A stretch of DNA of 48,647 nt from Bacteroidia bacterium (GCA_026391315.1 JAPLDT010000035.1:1-48647); one strand, 5' to 3'; numbered from the stretch's first letter, positions 17,754 through 26,256 are shown. A program made the numbers and translations. Notes: a model not told the origin generated them from the letters alone.

Positions 17754-18661
17754 TATTTGATGTATTTCATGGCTTTCATCCATTCAACCATCATCAACGG
17801 CCATTGGTCATGCGGTTTGCCTGTTTTGTGCATCCCGAATCCATGTCCGCCCTCTCTAAAAATATGCAATTCTGCCTGAATTCCCTCCCTTTTCAATGCC
17901 AGATAGTATTCGATGCTGTTTCGTGGTTTAACTCCGTTATCATCATCCGCTAGTGCGATAAAAGCAGGAGGCGTTTGTTTGGTCACCTGTAATTCGTTGC
18001 AAAATTTCTCGATTACCTTCCAGTCATTGGTTTTACCTATCAAATTTTCCCTTGACCCCATGTGGCCCCACTCCTCTTTAAAGGTTACTACAGGATAAAG
18101 GAGAACAGAAAAATCCGGACGACAACTCACTCTGGCAATCGGTGTATTTGATTCCTTATCGCCTGTGTCAAAGTGAGTTGAAAGCGTTGATGCCAAATGT
18201 CCCCCGGCAGAAAATCCTGCGATCCCTATTTTTGAAGGGTCTATAGACCACTCTTCGGCATGTAATCTGACCAATCTCATGGCTTGCTGGGCATCCTGCA
18301 GCGGTATTTCAGAATGACCATAGGGTAGCCTGTATTTCAAAACGATTCCGGCAATACCATGATTTTGAAGAAATTCAGCTACATCATAACCTTCATGGTC
18401 CATTGCTTCCATGCCGTAGCCTCCGCCCGGGCATACGATTATTGCAACCCCTGTATTTTGTTCTTTAGCGGGAAGATACACAGTCAAAGTAGGTTCAGAA
18501 ACATAGCGTACCCGTCTTCCTTCGAAAGTTTCCTCGGGTTTTGGAGAGACAACCGGACCCGGTGTTCCATCAGGCCAAAGTTTCACAACAGTTTGTGATT
18601 GAGAAAAATGACAGGCTAACATAAAGAAAAGAATCAAATAAATATTTTTTTTCACCTTCAA
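17753..18661 (-). CDS. Exported alpha/beta hydrolase, acetylxylan-esterase-like
   Basis: This 302-residue protein has a signal peptide (NIYLILFFMLACHFSQSQT) and an alpha/beta-hydrolase fold. The oxyanion-hole segment is VCPGGGYGMEAMDHEGYDVA, the nucleophile elbow GFSAGGHLAS, and the catalytic His region FREGGHGFGM. It resembles the BD-FAE / acetylesterase group that deacetylates plant polysaccharides or small esters. No ATG start is available: the frame opens with TTG at 18661, or GTG at 18655 giving MKKNIYLI, which I find equally plausible. A copy of the 85-bp palindromic element lies 40 bp upstream in the leader. It heads a four-gene leftward operon. Confidence 0.82.
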   Translation of the reverse strand: MKVKKNIYLILFFMLACHFSQSQTVVKLWPDGTPGPVVSPKPEETFEGRRVRYVSEPTLTVYLPAKEQNTGVAIIVCPGGGYGMEAMDHEGYDVAEFLQNHGIAGIVLKYRLPYGHSEIPLQDAQQAMRLVRLHAEEWSIDPSKIGIAGFSAGGHLASTLSTHFDTGDKESNTPIARVSCRPDFSVLLYPVVTFKEEWGHMGSRENLIGKTNDWKVIEKFCNELQVTKQTPPAFIALADDDNGVKPRNSIEYYLALKREGIQAELHIFREGGHGFGMHKTGKPHDQWPLMMVEWMKAMKYIK

Positions 18662-18701
18662 ATTTTTTTAATTTCACAATATTTAAACACAGTTTCATGC
18701 A

Positions 18702-18786
18702 TATATAATTTGTTTCTCAAAGGTCGCATGGAATACCCACATAGTCATTTTCGGTTGGTGTGTATATTCACTCATGGCTATTTCAC
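18702..18786 (+). repeat. 85-bp palindromic leader element, copy C
   Basis: The left arm ATGGAATACCCA (18728-18739) matches copy A, while the right arm TGGCTATTTCAC (18775-18786) matches copy B. This copy therefore has one C-C mismatch in the stem. The loop core TCATTTTCGGTTGGTGTG is intact. It lies upstream of the leftward esterase gene in the same relative orientation as copies A and B to mgsA. Confidence 0.82.
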
Positions 18787-18886
18787 GTTGGTGTCAACCG
18801 CCTAAAAATAACCAAATATCTCTGTAAAACTTGCAGATTTTTTTAGAAAGCGTGCAGAAATAAGAAATTCCTCTATTTTTGTATCT

Positions 18887-19519
18887 ATGGATTTGAATTT
18901 ACTTTGGAAGGGAGTTGTTACAGGTCTTGCAGTATCTATCCCGTTGGGACCGCTCGGAATATTGTGTATTCAAAGGACTGTTAACAAAAATTGGAAATCA
19001 GGAATTTTTTCAGGGATAGGAATAGCCACTGCGGATACTGTTTATGCCTTAGTTGCCGGATTTGGCCTTTCCATCATCATCGATTTTATCAGAACCTACG
19101 AACTTTACTTTAAGTTGGTTGGTTTCTTTGTTTTGCTCCTCCTCGGAATCTATATTTTCAGATCAAATCCAACGAAGCAGATTCAGGATTACAAACTAAG
19201 AGGCTCTTCGCACCTGCAGGATTTCCTGACCACATTTTTGGTGACTTTGTCTAACCCGCTCTCTGTCTTTGTTTTCATCGCTATTTTTACGGGATATAGT
19301 ATCGTTTTGCAATTTTCACAGCCTTTGGAAGCTTTGCTAACGTTTGGAGGAATTTTTATCGGAGGATCGATGTGGTGGATCATAATCACCGGTTTTGCCA
19401 ATCTTTTCAGGCATAAATTCACCATCAACACCCTTTATTGGGCTAACAGGATCATTGGATTGGGTGTCATTGTGGTGGCGGTCGCTTTCTTTATCTACCT
19501 TCAGACAACAGGTATTTAA
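18887..19519 (+). CDS. LysE-family transporter
   Basis: This 210-residue membrane protein has about six hydrophobic segments. The N-terminal signature VSIPLGPLGILCIQRTVNKN and GIATADTVYALVAGFG is typical of the LysE/RhtB superfamily, which exports amino acids or related compounds. Substrate is unknown. A TATTTTTG box at 18874-18881 ends only six bases before the ATG, so the transcript could be almost leaderless; no good -33 TTG is seen. The gene stands alone, divergent from the esterase operon and convergent with the SDR gene. Confidence 0.85.
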   Translation: MDLNLLWKGVVTGLAVSIPLGPLGILCIQRTVNKNWKSGIFSGIGIATADTVYALVAGFGLSIIIDFIRTYELYFKLVGFFVLLLLGIYIFRSNPTKQIQDYKLRGSSHLQDFLTTFLVTLSNPLSVFVFIAIFTGYSIVLQFSQPLEALLTFGGIFIGGSMWWIIITGFANLFRHKFTINTLYWANRIIGLGVIVVAVAFFIYLQTTGI

Positions 19520-19547
19520 TCCTGCAACCATTTCTATAGGGTAAGAC

Positions 19548-20366
19548 TCATTGTTTTTTCCCTAACGGTGAATCATGCTCTTTTGCCATATGTGAAAAGG
19601 TAAGCCGATCAAGCAACTTGGGAAAGAACTTCCCCAAAAACACTGAAAGCTTCCCCTCTTTAAATGTCAATACGAGTGATCTTTTCCTCTTCTCAATGGC
19701 ATTCACCACGATATGGGCACACTCGCCCGCACTCATCATATTTTCCTCTTTCCTGGGTGTTTCTCCCTGTGGCAGTCCATTGGCAGTTAAGGCTGATTTT
19801 CTAATCTCTGATGTTGTAAAACCCGGTGCAGCAACAAGTACATGCAATCCTGTGTACAAATTTTCGAGGCGGATCGTATCCAGCAAACCACGAACGGCAA
19901 ATTTTGAGGCAGAATAGGCTGAACGGGCCGGTAAACCAACATGTCCGGCGACTGAGATAATGCCCACAAGCGAACCTTTGGTGCTGATCAGATATGGAAG
20001 CGCATATTTTGTGCAGTAAACAGTACCATAAAAGTTGACATCCATTACCTGTTTGAAACTATTCAGATCAATGTCGTCGAACAGGGCCCGCATCGATAAG
20101 CCGGCATTATTGATTAACACGTCAATTCTCCCAAATCTCTGGATGGTGCGGTCTACAAGCTCCTTGCATGCTGATTCGCTGGTAACATCGGTCTTTGTGA
20201 CCAATACTTCCGATGATTCAAGGATTGACTGAAGCTCATTTAATTTATCAATTCTCCTGGCAGCCAGGGAAAGTAAAGCACCTCGTTTCGCATATTCTAT
20301 AGCCAACGCACGGCCTATACCTGAAGAAGCTCCAGTTATAATTACTACTTTACCGCTCATTGACAA
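19548..20366 (-). CDS. Short-chain dehydrogenase/reductase
   Basis: This 272-residue classical SDR enzyme has the nucleotide motif TGASSGIGRALAIEYAKRGA, the NNAG motif (LINNAGLSMRAL), the catalytic Ser in GIISVAGHVGLPAR and YSASK (Tyr and Lys). It catalyses an NAD(P)-dependent oxidoreduction on an unknown substrate. A C-terminal hydrophobic/basic region (KLSVFLGKFFPKLLDRLTF) suggests membrane association, as in Dhrs7b-like members. A candidate -7 TATTTTTG lies on the minus strand at 20416-20409, but no -33 TTG is well placed. It converges with lysE-like gene, 28 bp between stops. Confidence 0.87.
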   Translation of the reverse strand: MSMSGKVVIITGASSGIGRALAIEYAKRGALLSLAARRIDKLNELQSILESSEVLVTKTDVTSESACKELVDRTIQRFGRIDVLINNAGLSMRALFDDIDLNSFKQVMDVNFYGTVYCTKYALPYLISTKGSLVGIISVAGHVGLPARSAYSASKFAVRGLLDTIRLENLYTGLHVLVAAPGFTTSEIRKSALTANGLPQGETPRKEENMMSAGECAHIVVNAIEKRKRSLVLTFKEGKLSVFLGKFFPKLLDRLTFSHMAKEHDSPLGKKQ

Positions 20367-20523
20367 TTAGTTATTACTTGTTTTACCGCTTATACGGAAT
20401 CTGAAATACAAAAATAGTGCTTTTTAGCAGATTAAAATATATTGTCAAATAATTTTTATATATCACTGATATTAAGATACATACTAATTAATTTTTTCAA
20501 AATTAAATTTTTTTATGCCTGTA
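20367..20523. other. AT-rich intergenic stretch
   Basis: This holds the presumed leader and promoter of the leftward SDR gene (see that entry). Nothing else is recognisable here. Confidence 0.4.
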
Positions 20524-20554
20524 TTGGGTGATTAAAAAAAATGGGCTATCTTTG
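20524..20554 (+). promoter_or_regulatory. Promoter of tRNA-Lys
   Basis: A -33 TTG (20524-20526) and, after 20 nt, a perfect -7 TATCTTTG (20547-20554) match the Bacteroidota sigma-ABfr consensus. The tRNA begins 34 bases after the -7 box. Confidence 0.7.
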
Positions 20555-20588
20555 CCGTGCCTTTGAAAAACAAAGGAATTACAAGGAT

Positions 20589-20661
20589 GACTCAGTAGCT
20601 CAGCAGGTAGAGCACATCCCTTTTAAGGATGGGGTCCTGGGTTCGAGCCCCAGCTGGGTCA
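20589..20661 (+). tRNA. tRNA-Lys (anticodon TTT)
   Basis: The 73-nt cloverleaf is complete. The acceptor is GACTCAG with CTGGGTC (one G-T pair, discriminator A), D arm GCTC with GAGC, anticodon stem CATCC/GGATG with loop CTTTTAA, and T arm CTGGG-TTCGAGC-CCCAG. The anticodon TTT reads lysine codons. The CCA tail is not encoded. A promoter lies upstream and an intrinsic terminator 11 bases downstream, so it is a monocistronic tRNA gene. Confidence 0.96.
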
Positions 20662-20672
20662 CTTTAAATGTT

Positions 20673-20712
20673 ATTGCCGCTGTATAAGAAATTTTACAGC
20701 GGCAATTTTTTT
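20673..20712 (+). terminator. Strong Rho-independent terminator of tRNA-Lys
   Basis: A perfect 12-bp stem (ATTGCCGCTGTA / TACAGCGGCAAT) with a 10-nt loop is followed by a run of T residues. Confidence 0.92.
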
Positions 20713-20846
20713 GTGCTTAAATAGTGTCTGATACAGATAATTGAGGTTTAAAGGTATTCAATATAGTATCTGAAAGATTGTATTTTTATATGATTAATAC
20801 CTGAAATAGCTTTGATTAATTGAACCTGATTTCAGTATTTAAAATG

Positions 20847-20911
20847 TGTGAATTATGTAACTTTTAAAGAAAATAGTGTAACGTGATTGTGATGTAAGTT
20901 GTGCACCTTTG
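20847..20911 (+). promoter_or_regulatory. Island promoter P1 (AraC-type regulator operon)
   Basis: TGTGAATTATGTAAC at 20847, then 15 nt, TGTAAC, 21 nt, CACCTTTG ending at 20911. All spacings are identical to the other seven members of the series. The expected RNA start is about six bases after the -7 box, upstream of the TTG start at 20939. Confidence 0.75.
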
Positions 20912-20938
20912 TGTAGGTCATCAATAAAAAGGAAACTT

Positions 20939-21532
20939 TTGAAACTCTATATTAAATACATGGTTAGCAACCGCTGTAAACTGGCGGTTAAAGAGGAGTT
21001 ACGAAGGTTGGGGCTTCATTATATTCTTGTTGATTTGGGTGAAATTGAGATCATGGAGGATATCACTCCTGAACAAAAAGATGAATTGAGAGCAGCCTTG
21101 CTCAGGTCAGGTCTTGAATTAATGGATGATAAAAGATCCGTTTTGATCGAAAAGATCAAGAATGCGATCATTGAAATGGTTCATCATTCCGACGAAATCA
21201 TCAAAGTAAATTTCTCCGATTATTTGAGTGAAAAATTAAGCCACGATTACACCTATTTGGCCAATCTTTTTTCTGAAATCCAGGGAACCACCATTGAGCA
21301 ATTTGTTATTAATCATAAAATTGAGCGTATCAAGGAATTAATCATATACGATGAATTGAATATTACGGAAATTGCATGGAAAATGAATTACAGCAGCGTT
21401 GCCCATTTATCCAATCAATTTAAAAAAATCACAGGTCTTACCCCTTCACATTTCAAACAATTGAAAGTCAAGAGAAGATGTCCTATTGAAGAAATAGGAA
21501 ATGTAGTGGATAACAATGGAGTTATTGGTTAA
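20939..21532 (+). CDS. AraC-type regulator with HMA-like N-terminal domain
   Basis: This 197-residue protein has a C-terminal AraC-type double HTH at about residues 95-190 (YLSEKLSHDYTYLANLFSEI, YDELNITEIAWKMNYSSVAH, QFKKITGLTPSHFK). The N-terminal 75 residues look like a small beta-alpha-beta domain (YIKYMVSNRCKLAVKEEL then GLHYILVDLGEIEI). The start is set at a TTG preceded by AAAAAGGAAAC; it gives MKLYIKYMVSNRC and lies downstream of the P1 transcription start, whereas the longer frame from 20909 would begin inside the promoter. ATG 20960 is the alternative. It is first in an operon with a hybrid kinase and a REC protein and carries the shared promoter, so it is the best candidate for the activator of the eight-promoter regulon. 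Confidence 0.82.
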   Translation: MKLYIKYMVSNRCKLAVKEELRRLGLHYILVDLGEIEIMEDITPEQKDELRAALLRSGLELMDDKRSVLIEKIKNAIIEMVHHSDEIIKVNFSDYLSEKLSHDYTYLANLFSEIQGTTIEQFVINHKIERIKELIIYDELNITEIAWKMNYSSVAHLSNQFKKITGLTPSHFKQLKVKRRCPIEEIGNVVDNNGVIG

Positions 21533-24500
21533 TCTAATGGAACGAACTAAATCACATCATTCTCAATACGCTAGCAGCTTGATAGAAGCAAGTCTGGATC
21601 CCCTGATCACAATCAGTATTGATGGGAAAATTATGGATGTGAACCAGGCTAAAGTGAATATTACCGGCGTTGAACGCAAAAAACTTTTGGGTACCAATTT
21701 TTACGATTACTTTACAGAACCCCATAAAGCATCCGAAGTTTACAAGAATGTTTTTGCCGCTGGTTCCATTAAGGATTCTCCCCTCACCTTTCAGAATAAG
21801 GATGGAAAATTAACGGATGTTTTGTTTAACGGATCTGTATATAAAGGTAAAAACGGCAAAATTTTGGGGGCTGTTGTGGTAGCTAGAGCTGTCTCCGGAC
21901 AAAAATGGGTTACTGATTTGCAGATTGCCAACAAGGAACTGGCCTTTCAAAATAATGAAAAAGAGAAGCGTGCTGCCGAGTTAGTCATTGCCAATAAAGA
22001 ACTGGCCTTTCAAAACGAAGTAAAAGAGAAGCGTGCTGCCGAATTGGTACTAGCCAACATAGAGCTGGCTTTCCAGAATGATGAAAAGGAGAAACGTGCT
22101 GCTGAATTGGTTCTAGCCAACGTGGAACTCATCTTTCAAAATGATGAGAAAGAAATGCGTGCCGCCGAATTGGTTTTAGCCAACAAAGAACTGGCTTTTC
22201 AGAATGATGAAAAGGAGAAACGTGCTGCTGAATTGGTTCTAGCCAACGTAGAACTCGTCTTTCAAAATGATGAGAAAGAAAAACGCGCTGCCGAGTTGGT
22301 TATTGCCAACAAAGAGTTGGCTTTCCAGAATGATGAAAAGGAGAAACGTGCTGCTGAATTGGTCGTAGCCAACAAAGAACTGGCTTTTCAGAACGAGGTA
22401 AAAGAGAAACGTGCTGCCGAATTGATTGTAGCCAACAAAGAACTTGTCTTTCAAAACAGAGAAAAGGGTAAACGTGCGGCAGAATTAGTCATCGCTGACA
22501 AGGAGTTGGCTTTTCAAAACAAAGAAAAGGATAAACGCGCCGCCGAATTGGTCATTGCTGACAAGGAGTTAGCCTTTCAGAACGAGGTAAAAGAGAAACG
22601 TGCCGCCGAATTAATTGTAGCCAACAAGGAACTTCTCTTTCAAAACGAGGAGAAGGAAAAACGCTCTGCTGAGTTGGTTATTGTCGACAAAGAACTAAGG
22701 TTTCAAACAAAAGAAAAAGAGAAGCAGGAAATTGCCAATGCGGAACTCGAAGCAATCAGCAAATCCCTGAAATTGGCCTCACAGTATTCGCTTAGTCTCC
22801 TTGAAGCAAGTCTTGATCCCTTAGTAACCATCAATACTGAGGGAAAGATTACCGACTTGAATGAGGCAACTGTTAAAATTACCGGCATTTCAAGAGGACA
22901 TTTAAAAGGATCCAACTTCTTCGACTATTTTACTGAACCTCAAAAAGCACGCGAAGTTTACCAGAAAGTCTTTGCAAAAGGATCACTGACCGACTCGCCT
23001 CTCACTCTGAGGCACAAGGATGGTACCCTGACGGAGGTATTGTTCAATGGTTCGGTTTACAAGGATGACCAGGGCAATGTTTTGGGTGTTGTGGTTGTAG
23101 CCAGGGACATTACCGATCAAAAAAGAATAGCCACAGAATTAACCGAGGCCATTGTTTTTGCTGAGTTGGCTGTTGCCATTGCTGAAGAGGCCAAAATGAA
23201 AGCTGAAAGCGCTACCCTCATTGCTGAAACGGCCGTGAAAGCAAAGCAGCAATTCTTGTCAAACATGAGCCATGAAATTCGCACGCCAATGAATGCGATT
23301 ATTGGATTTACCAAGGTTTTGCTTAAATCGGAGACAACCTCCAAACAAAAGGAATACCTGCAGGCAATCAAAATGAGTGGTGATGCGCTGATTGTGCTAA
23401 TAAACGATATACTTGACCTGGCAAAAGTAGATGCCGGCAAAATGGTCTTTGAGCAGACCCCATTTAAAATGTCCCTTTCAATTGCGGCCATGCTGCACCT
23501 CTTTGAACCTAAAATCCGTGAGAAGAATCTGGAATTGATTAAAGAATACGACTATAAAATTCCAAACGTATTGCTCGGCGACCCTGTGCGATTGCACCAG
23601 ATTATTCTAAATCTGGTTAGCAACGCTGTTAAGTTTACAAACAAAGGAAAAATAACAGTGACTGTTCGTCTTTTAAGGGAAGATGAAAAAAAGGCTACCA
23701 TAGAATTTACTGTCAGTGATACCGGGATTGGAATATCGGAAAGTAAGATTGAAAGAATATTTGAAAACTTTCAGCAGGCTTCCAGCGGCACTTCCAGATT
23801 GTTTGGAGGAACAGGACTTGGACTTGCCATTGTTAAACAACTGGTTGAAGCGCAGGATGGAACAATCAGTGTCAAGAGTATAGTTGATCAGGGTTCAACA
23901 TTTGGTTTTGTTTTAGACTTTCTAAAAACCAAAGCAGATGCAGAATTTGAAATTGAAAATCTTGAAATTGACAGTGAAATAAAAAACGTAAAGATATTGG
24001 TTGTGGAGGATATTGCCCTCAATCAGTTGCTTATGAAGACCCTGTTAGACGAATTTGGATTTGAATGCGATATTGCCTCCAACGGGAAAATTGCTATTGA
24101 TAAATTGCTGTCGAACAAATTTGATCTCATATTGATGGACCTGCAGATGCCCGAAATGAACGGTTTTGAAGCCACAGAATACATCAGGAACACGATGCAT
24201 TCAACGATCCCTATCATCGCCCTGACCGCTGATGTGACTACGGTCGATCTGGCAAAATGTAAATCAGTTGGCATGAATGATTATATCGCCAAACCGGTGG
24301 ATGAAAAAGTGTTGTACCACAAAATTATCAGCTCAGTAAAAAAGCCCATAAACACTGACATTGAAGATGAGATTGAACCGGTTAAAATAGTCAAATACAC
24401 TGATCTTAATTACTTGATCATCCGTACCAAGTCCAATCCGATCCTTATGATGGAGATGATTTCGCTTTATCTGGAACAGACCCCCCCATTGATCATCATC

Positions 24501-24752
24501 ATGAAACAGAGCTGGAAGAATAAAGATTGGAAATCGCTGTACGCGTCGGTTCACAAAATCATTCCTTCATTTGCCATTATGGGAATAAGCCCCGATTTCG
24601 AAGAGATGGCCAAAAAGGTACAGGATTATGCGAAGCATCAGCAACAATCTTCGGGTATATTCGATTTGGTTCTGGAAATTGAAAATGTATGCAATCATGC
24701 ATGTGAAGAATTAAAAATAGCCTATTCATCAATAAAAAATTCCCAAAAATGA
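21516..24752 (+). CDS. Hybrid histidine kinase with PAS-repeat coiled coil-PAS-HisKA-HATPase-REC-Hpt
   Basis: This 1078-residue signalling protein has no membrane segment, so it is probably cytosolic. Order: PAS (about 20-128); a coiled coil made of twelve full 21-residue repeats plus a degenerate thirteenth (138-410, consensus ANKELAFQNDEKEKRAAELV plus I); a second PAS about 65% identical to the first; HisKA with phospho-His H586 in SHEIRTPMNA; HATPase (GDPVRLHQIILNLVSNAVKF, FGGTGLGLAIV); REC with D875 in LMDLQMPEMNG; and a C-terminal Hpt-like bundle with H1013 in SVHKIIPSF. The start overlaps the AraC gene by 17 bp; ATG 21537, four bases after that stop, is an alternative. A REC-only gene overlaps the end by ATGA, suggesting a phosphorelay. 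Confidence 0.92.
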   Translation: MELLVNLMERTKSHHSQYASSLIEASLDPLITISIDGKIMDVNQAKVNITGVERKKLLGTNFYDYFTEPHKASEVYKNVFAAGSIKDSPLTFQNKDGKLTDVLFNGSVYKGKNGKILGAVVVARAVSGQKWVTDLQIANKELAFQNNEKEKRAAELVIANKELAFQNEVKEKRAAELVLANIELAFQNDEKEKRAAELVLANVELIFQNDEKEMRAAELVLANKELAFQNDEKEKRAAELVLANVELVFQNDEKEKRAAELVIANKELAFQNDEKEKRAAELVVANKELAFQNEVKEKRAAELIVANKELVFQNREKGKRAAELVIADKELAFQNKEKDKRAAELVIADKELAFQNEVKEKRAAELIVANKELLFQNEEKEKRSAELVIVDKELRFQTKEKEKQEIANAELEAISKSLKLASQYSLSLLEASLDPLVTINTEGKITDLNEATVKITGISRGHLKGSNFFDYFTEPQKAREVYQKVFAKGSLTDSPLTLRHKDGTLTEVLFNGSVYKDDQGNVLGVVVVARDITDQKRIATELTEAIVFAELAVAIAEEAKMKAESATLIAETAVKAKQQFLSNMSHEIRTPMNAIIGFTKVLLKSETTSKQKEYLQAIKMSGDALIVLINDILDLAKVDAGKMVFEQTPFKMSLSIAAMLHLFEPKIREKNLELIKEYDYKIPNVLLGDPVRLHQIILNLVSNAVKFTNKGKITVTVRLLREDEKKATIEFTVSDTGIGISESKIERIFENFQQASSGTSRLFGGTGLGLAIVKQLVEAQDGTISVKSIVDQGSTFGFVLDFLKTKADAEFEIENLEIDSEIKNVKILVVEDIALNQLLMKTLLDEFGFECDIASNGKIAIDKLLSNKFDLILMDLQMPEMNGFEATEYIRNTMHSTIPIIALTADVTTVDLAKCKSVGMNDYIAKPVDEKVLYHKIISSVKKPINTDIEDEIEPVKIVKYTDLNYLIIRTKSNPILMMEMISLYLEQTPPLIIIMKQSWKNKDWKSLYASVHKIIPSFAIMGISPDFEEMAKKVQDYAKHQQQSSGIFDLVLEIENVCNHACEELKIAYSSIKNSQK
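21927..22745 (+). repeat. 63-bp in-frame tandem repeat (13 units)
   Basis: Each unit encodes 21 residues (three heptads), with FQN and KRAAEL conserved. Units 1-12 are full; the last reads VDKELRFQTKEKEKQ and is degenerate. The DNA is similar enough between units to recombine, so copy number may vary between strains. Confidence 0.9.
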
Positions 24753-25183
24753 CAGATAGAAAGAAGATAAAACTGTTTCTGGTAGATGACGATGTCATGT
24801 ACTTAAAACTATTGGAGATAGAATTTCTTCAGCATGCCGATTTTGTAATAGAAACATATCCGACAGGAGAGCTTTGCGTTGCAAATTTATCCAACCATCC
24901 CGACATAATCGTACTGGATTATCACCTCGACGGAGTGAATGAAACCGCCATGAACGGGATAGAAACACTGGACAGAATAAAGAAATTCAACCCTGACATA
25001 CCCGTCATCATGTTATCCTCCCAGGATAAAATTGAAGTTGCCGTCGATTGTATGCTTCACATGGCTTCAGACTATGTAGTGAAAAGTGAAACTGCATTTG
25101 TGCGCATGCAAAAAACAATTGGAACAATTTTTCGCGTAAAGAAAATAGAAAAAGAGTTGAGCTGGTACATGGAAAGGATGTAG
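24749..25183 (+). CDS. REC-only response regulator
   Basis: This 144-residue protein is a single receiver domain without output domain. The acidic pocket is DDD at residues 13-15, the phospho-acceptor is D57 in IIVLDYHLDG, the Thr/Ser is in IMLSSQDK and the Lys in DYVVKSET. Its ATG overlaps the stop of the hybrid kinase (ATGA), so it is translationally coupled. It probably shuttles phosphate from the kinase Hpt or acts by protein contact. A strong terminator follows, closing the AraC-kinase-REC operon. Confidence 0.9.
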   Translation: MTDRKKIKLFLVDDDVMYLKLLEIEFLQHADFVIETYPTGELCVANLSNHPDIIVLDYHLDGVNETAMNGIETLDRIKKFNPDIPVIMLSSQDKIEVAVDCMLHMASDYVVKSETAFVRMQKTIGTIFRVKKIEKELSWYMERM

Positions 25184-25207
25184 TCTAAACTTTGTAATCC
25201 ATTATGA

Positions 25208-25250
25208 GAGAGCGTGGTTCGTCATTTGACTAGCCACGCTCTCGCTTTTA
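25208..25250 (+). terminator. Terminator of the AraC-kinase-REC operon
   Basis: A perfect 10-bp GC-rich stem (GAGAGCGTGG / CCACGCTCTC) is followed by GCTTTTA. Confidence 0.85.
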
Positions 25251-25278
25251 TAACCCCGGGATTGCAATACAATGCAAG

Positions 25279-25343
25279 TGTGAATGATGTAATCTTTCCC
25301 CAAAATTTTACAACATCATTCGAAATTAATAGGCTCAGCTTTG
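25279..25343 (+). promoter_or_regulatory. Island promoter P2 (DUF3494 lipoprotein)
   Basis: TGTGAATGATGTAAT, 15 nt, TACAAC, 21 nt, CAGCTTTG ending at 25343. The proximal half-site is the most divergent of the eight, but all spacings hold. Confidence 0.7.
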
Positions 25344-25380
25344 TGAAGTGATAATTTTGTCACAAATTAAAAATGAAGTA

Positions 25381-26202
25381 ATGAAATTTAATAAAGTATC
25401 ACCAATCGTATCAATGCTTTTGTTTGTATTGGTATCAGGTTGCAACAAAGATTTGGCAAATGGATCTTCTGGGATGCCATTAAAGTCAGCAGGATTATCT
25501 CCGGCATCGTCGTCAGCAGAAAAATTTGTTACTCAACAAACAAAAGGCGGTTCATTGAAATTTGTCGATCTTGGGGTTGCGGGTGATTTTGTAATTCTTT
25601 CAAAATCAGGAATTACCGATGTTTATAAATCTGCTGTTACCGGCGATATTGGATCAAGTCCAATCACAGGGGCTGCTATTCTATTAAAATGTGCGGAAGT
25701 TACAGGTACAATTTACACCGTTGATGCGGCAGGTCCACTTCCGTGCAGGGTGACTAACGCTACCAGGTTAGGTACTGCTGTCCTTAACATGCAAACTGCA
25801 TACACCGATGCGGCTGGACGTTCTAACCCTGATTTTCTGAATTTGGGCGCCGGAAATATCGGAGGGAAAACGCTTACTGCTGGGCTCTATAAATTTACGA
25901 CCGCTGTGATCATCCCAACGAATGTAACAATTTCAGGCAGTTCGACTGATGTCTGGATTTTCCAGATTGCAGGAACGCTTAATATGAGTTCTGCAGTTAA
26001 AATTACATTGACCGGAGGTGCTCAGGCAAAGAATATTTTCTGGCAGGTCTCCGGTGCCGTTACTTTGGGGACAACCAGCCATTTCGAAGGAAACATTTTA
26101 GGGCAAACAGCTATCAATTTACAAACCGGCGCCTCCATTAATGGAAGGATGCTGGCACAAACAGCCGTTACTCTTCAAATGAATACTGTTGTAATGCCAT
26201 AA
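25381..26202 (+). CDS. DUF3494 (ice-binding-like) lipoprotein
   Basis: This 273-residue protein has a lipoprotein signal (KVSPIVSMLLFVLVSGCNKD, lipobox VSGC), so it is probably exported and anchored by a lipidated cysteine. The mature part matches the DUF3494 / ice-binding-protein-like fold: VDLGVAGDFVILSKSGITDV, TGDIGSSPITGAAI, DVWIFQIAGTLNMSSAVKIT, FWQVSGAVTLGTTSHFEGNI. The family includes real ice-binding proteins and many adhesin-like ones, so function is open. The start at 25381 is chosen because it gives the signal peptide and lies 38 bp after the P2 -7 box; the in-frame ATG at 25348 would fall at the transcription start. A terminator follows. Confidence 0.88.
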   Translation: MKFNKVSPIVSMLLFVLVSGCNKDLANGSSGMPLKSAGLSPASSSAEKFVTQQTKGGSLKFVDLGVAGDFVILSKSGITDVYKSAVTGDIGSSPITGAAILLKCAEVTGTIYTVDAAGPLPCRVTNATRLGTAVLNMQTAYTDAAGRSNPDFLNLGAGNIGGKTLTAGLYKFTTAVIIPTNVTISGSSTDVWIFQIAGTLNMSSAVKITLTGGAQAKNIFWQVSGAVTLGTTSHFEGNILGQTAINLQTGASINGRMLAQTAVTLQMNTVVMP

Positions 26203-26226
26203 CAGGTCAGAGCAATTAAATTCTTA

Positions 26227-26256
26227 AAAGAGGCTTCCGCAAGGTAGCCTCTTTTT
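26227..26256 (+). terminator. Terminator after DUF3494 gene
   Basis: A 9-bp stem (AAAGAGGCT / AGCCTCTTT) with a 10-nt loop ends in TTTTT. Confidence 0.85.

Noticed and set aside
20409-20416. TATTTTTG on the minus strand as SDR promoter
   Set aside because: Correct -7 sequence, but the nearest -33 TTG is 29 nt away; kept only as a remark.
20589-20661. tRNA-Lys as an integration site for the island
   Set aside because: I found no direct repeat of the tRNA 3' end elsewhere in the window and no integrase.
22239-22454. Antisense frame in the kinase repeat
   Set aside because: It is only the complement of the 63-bp repeats, hence its artificial periodicity.
21927-22745. Regular 63-bp repeats resembling a CRISPR array
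   Set aside because: The units are contiguous, have no unique spacers and encode an in-frame coiled coil.
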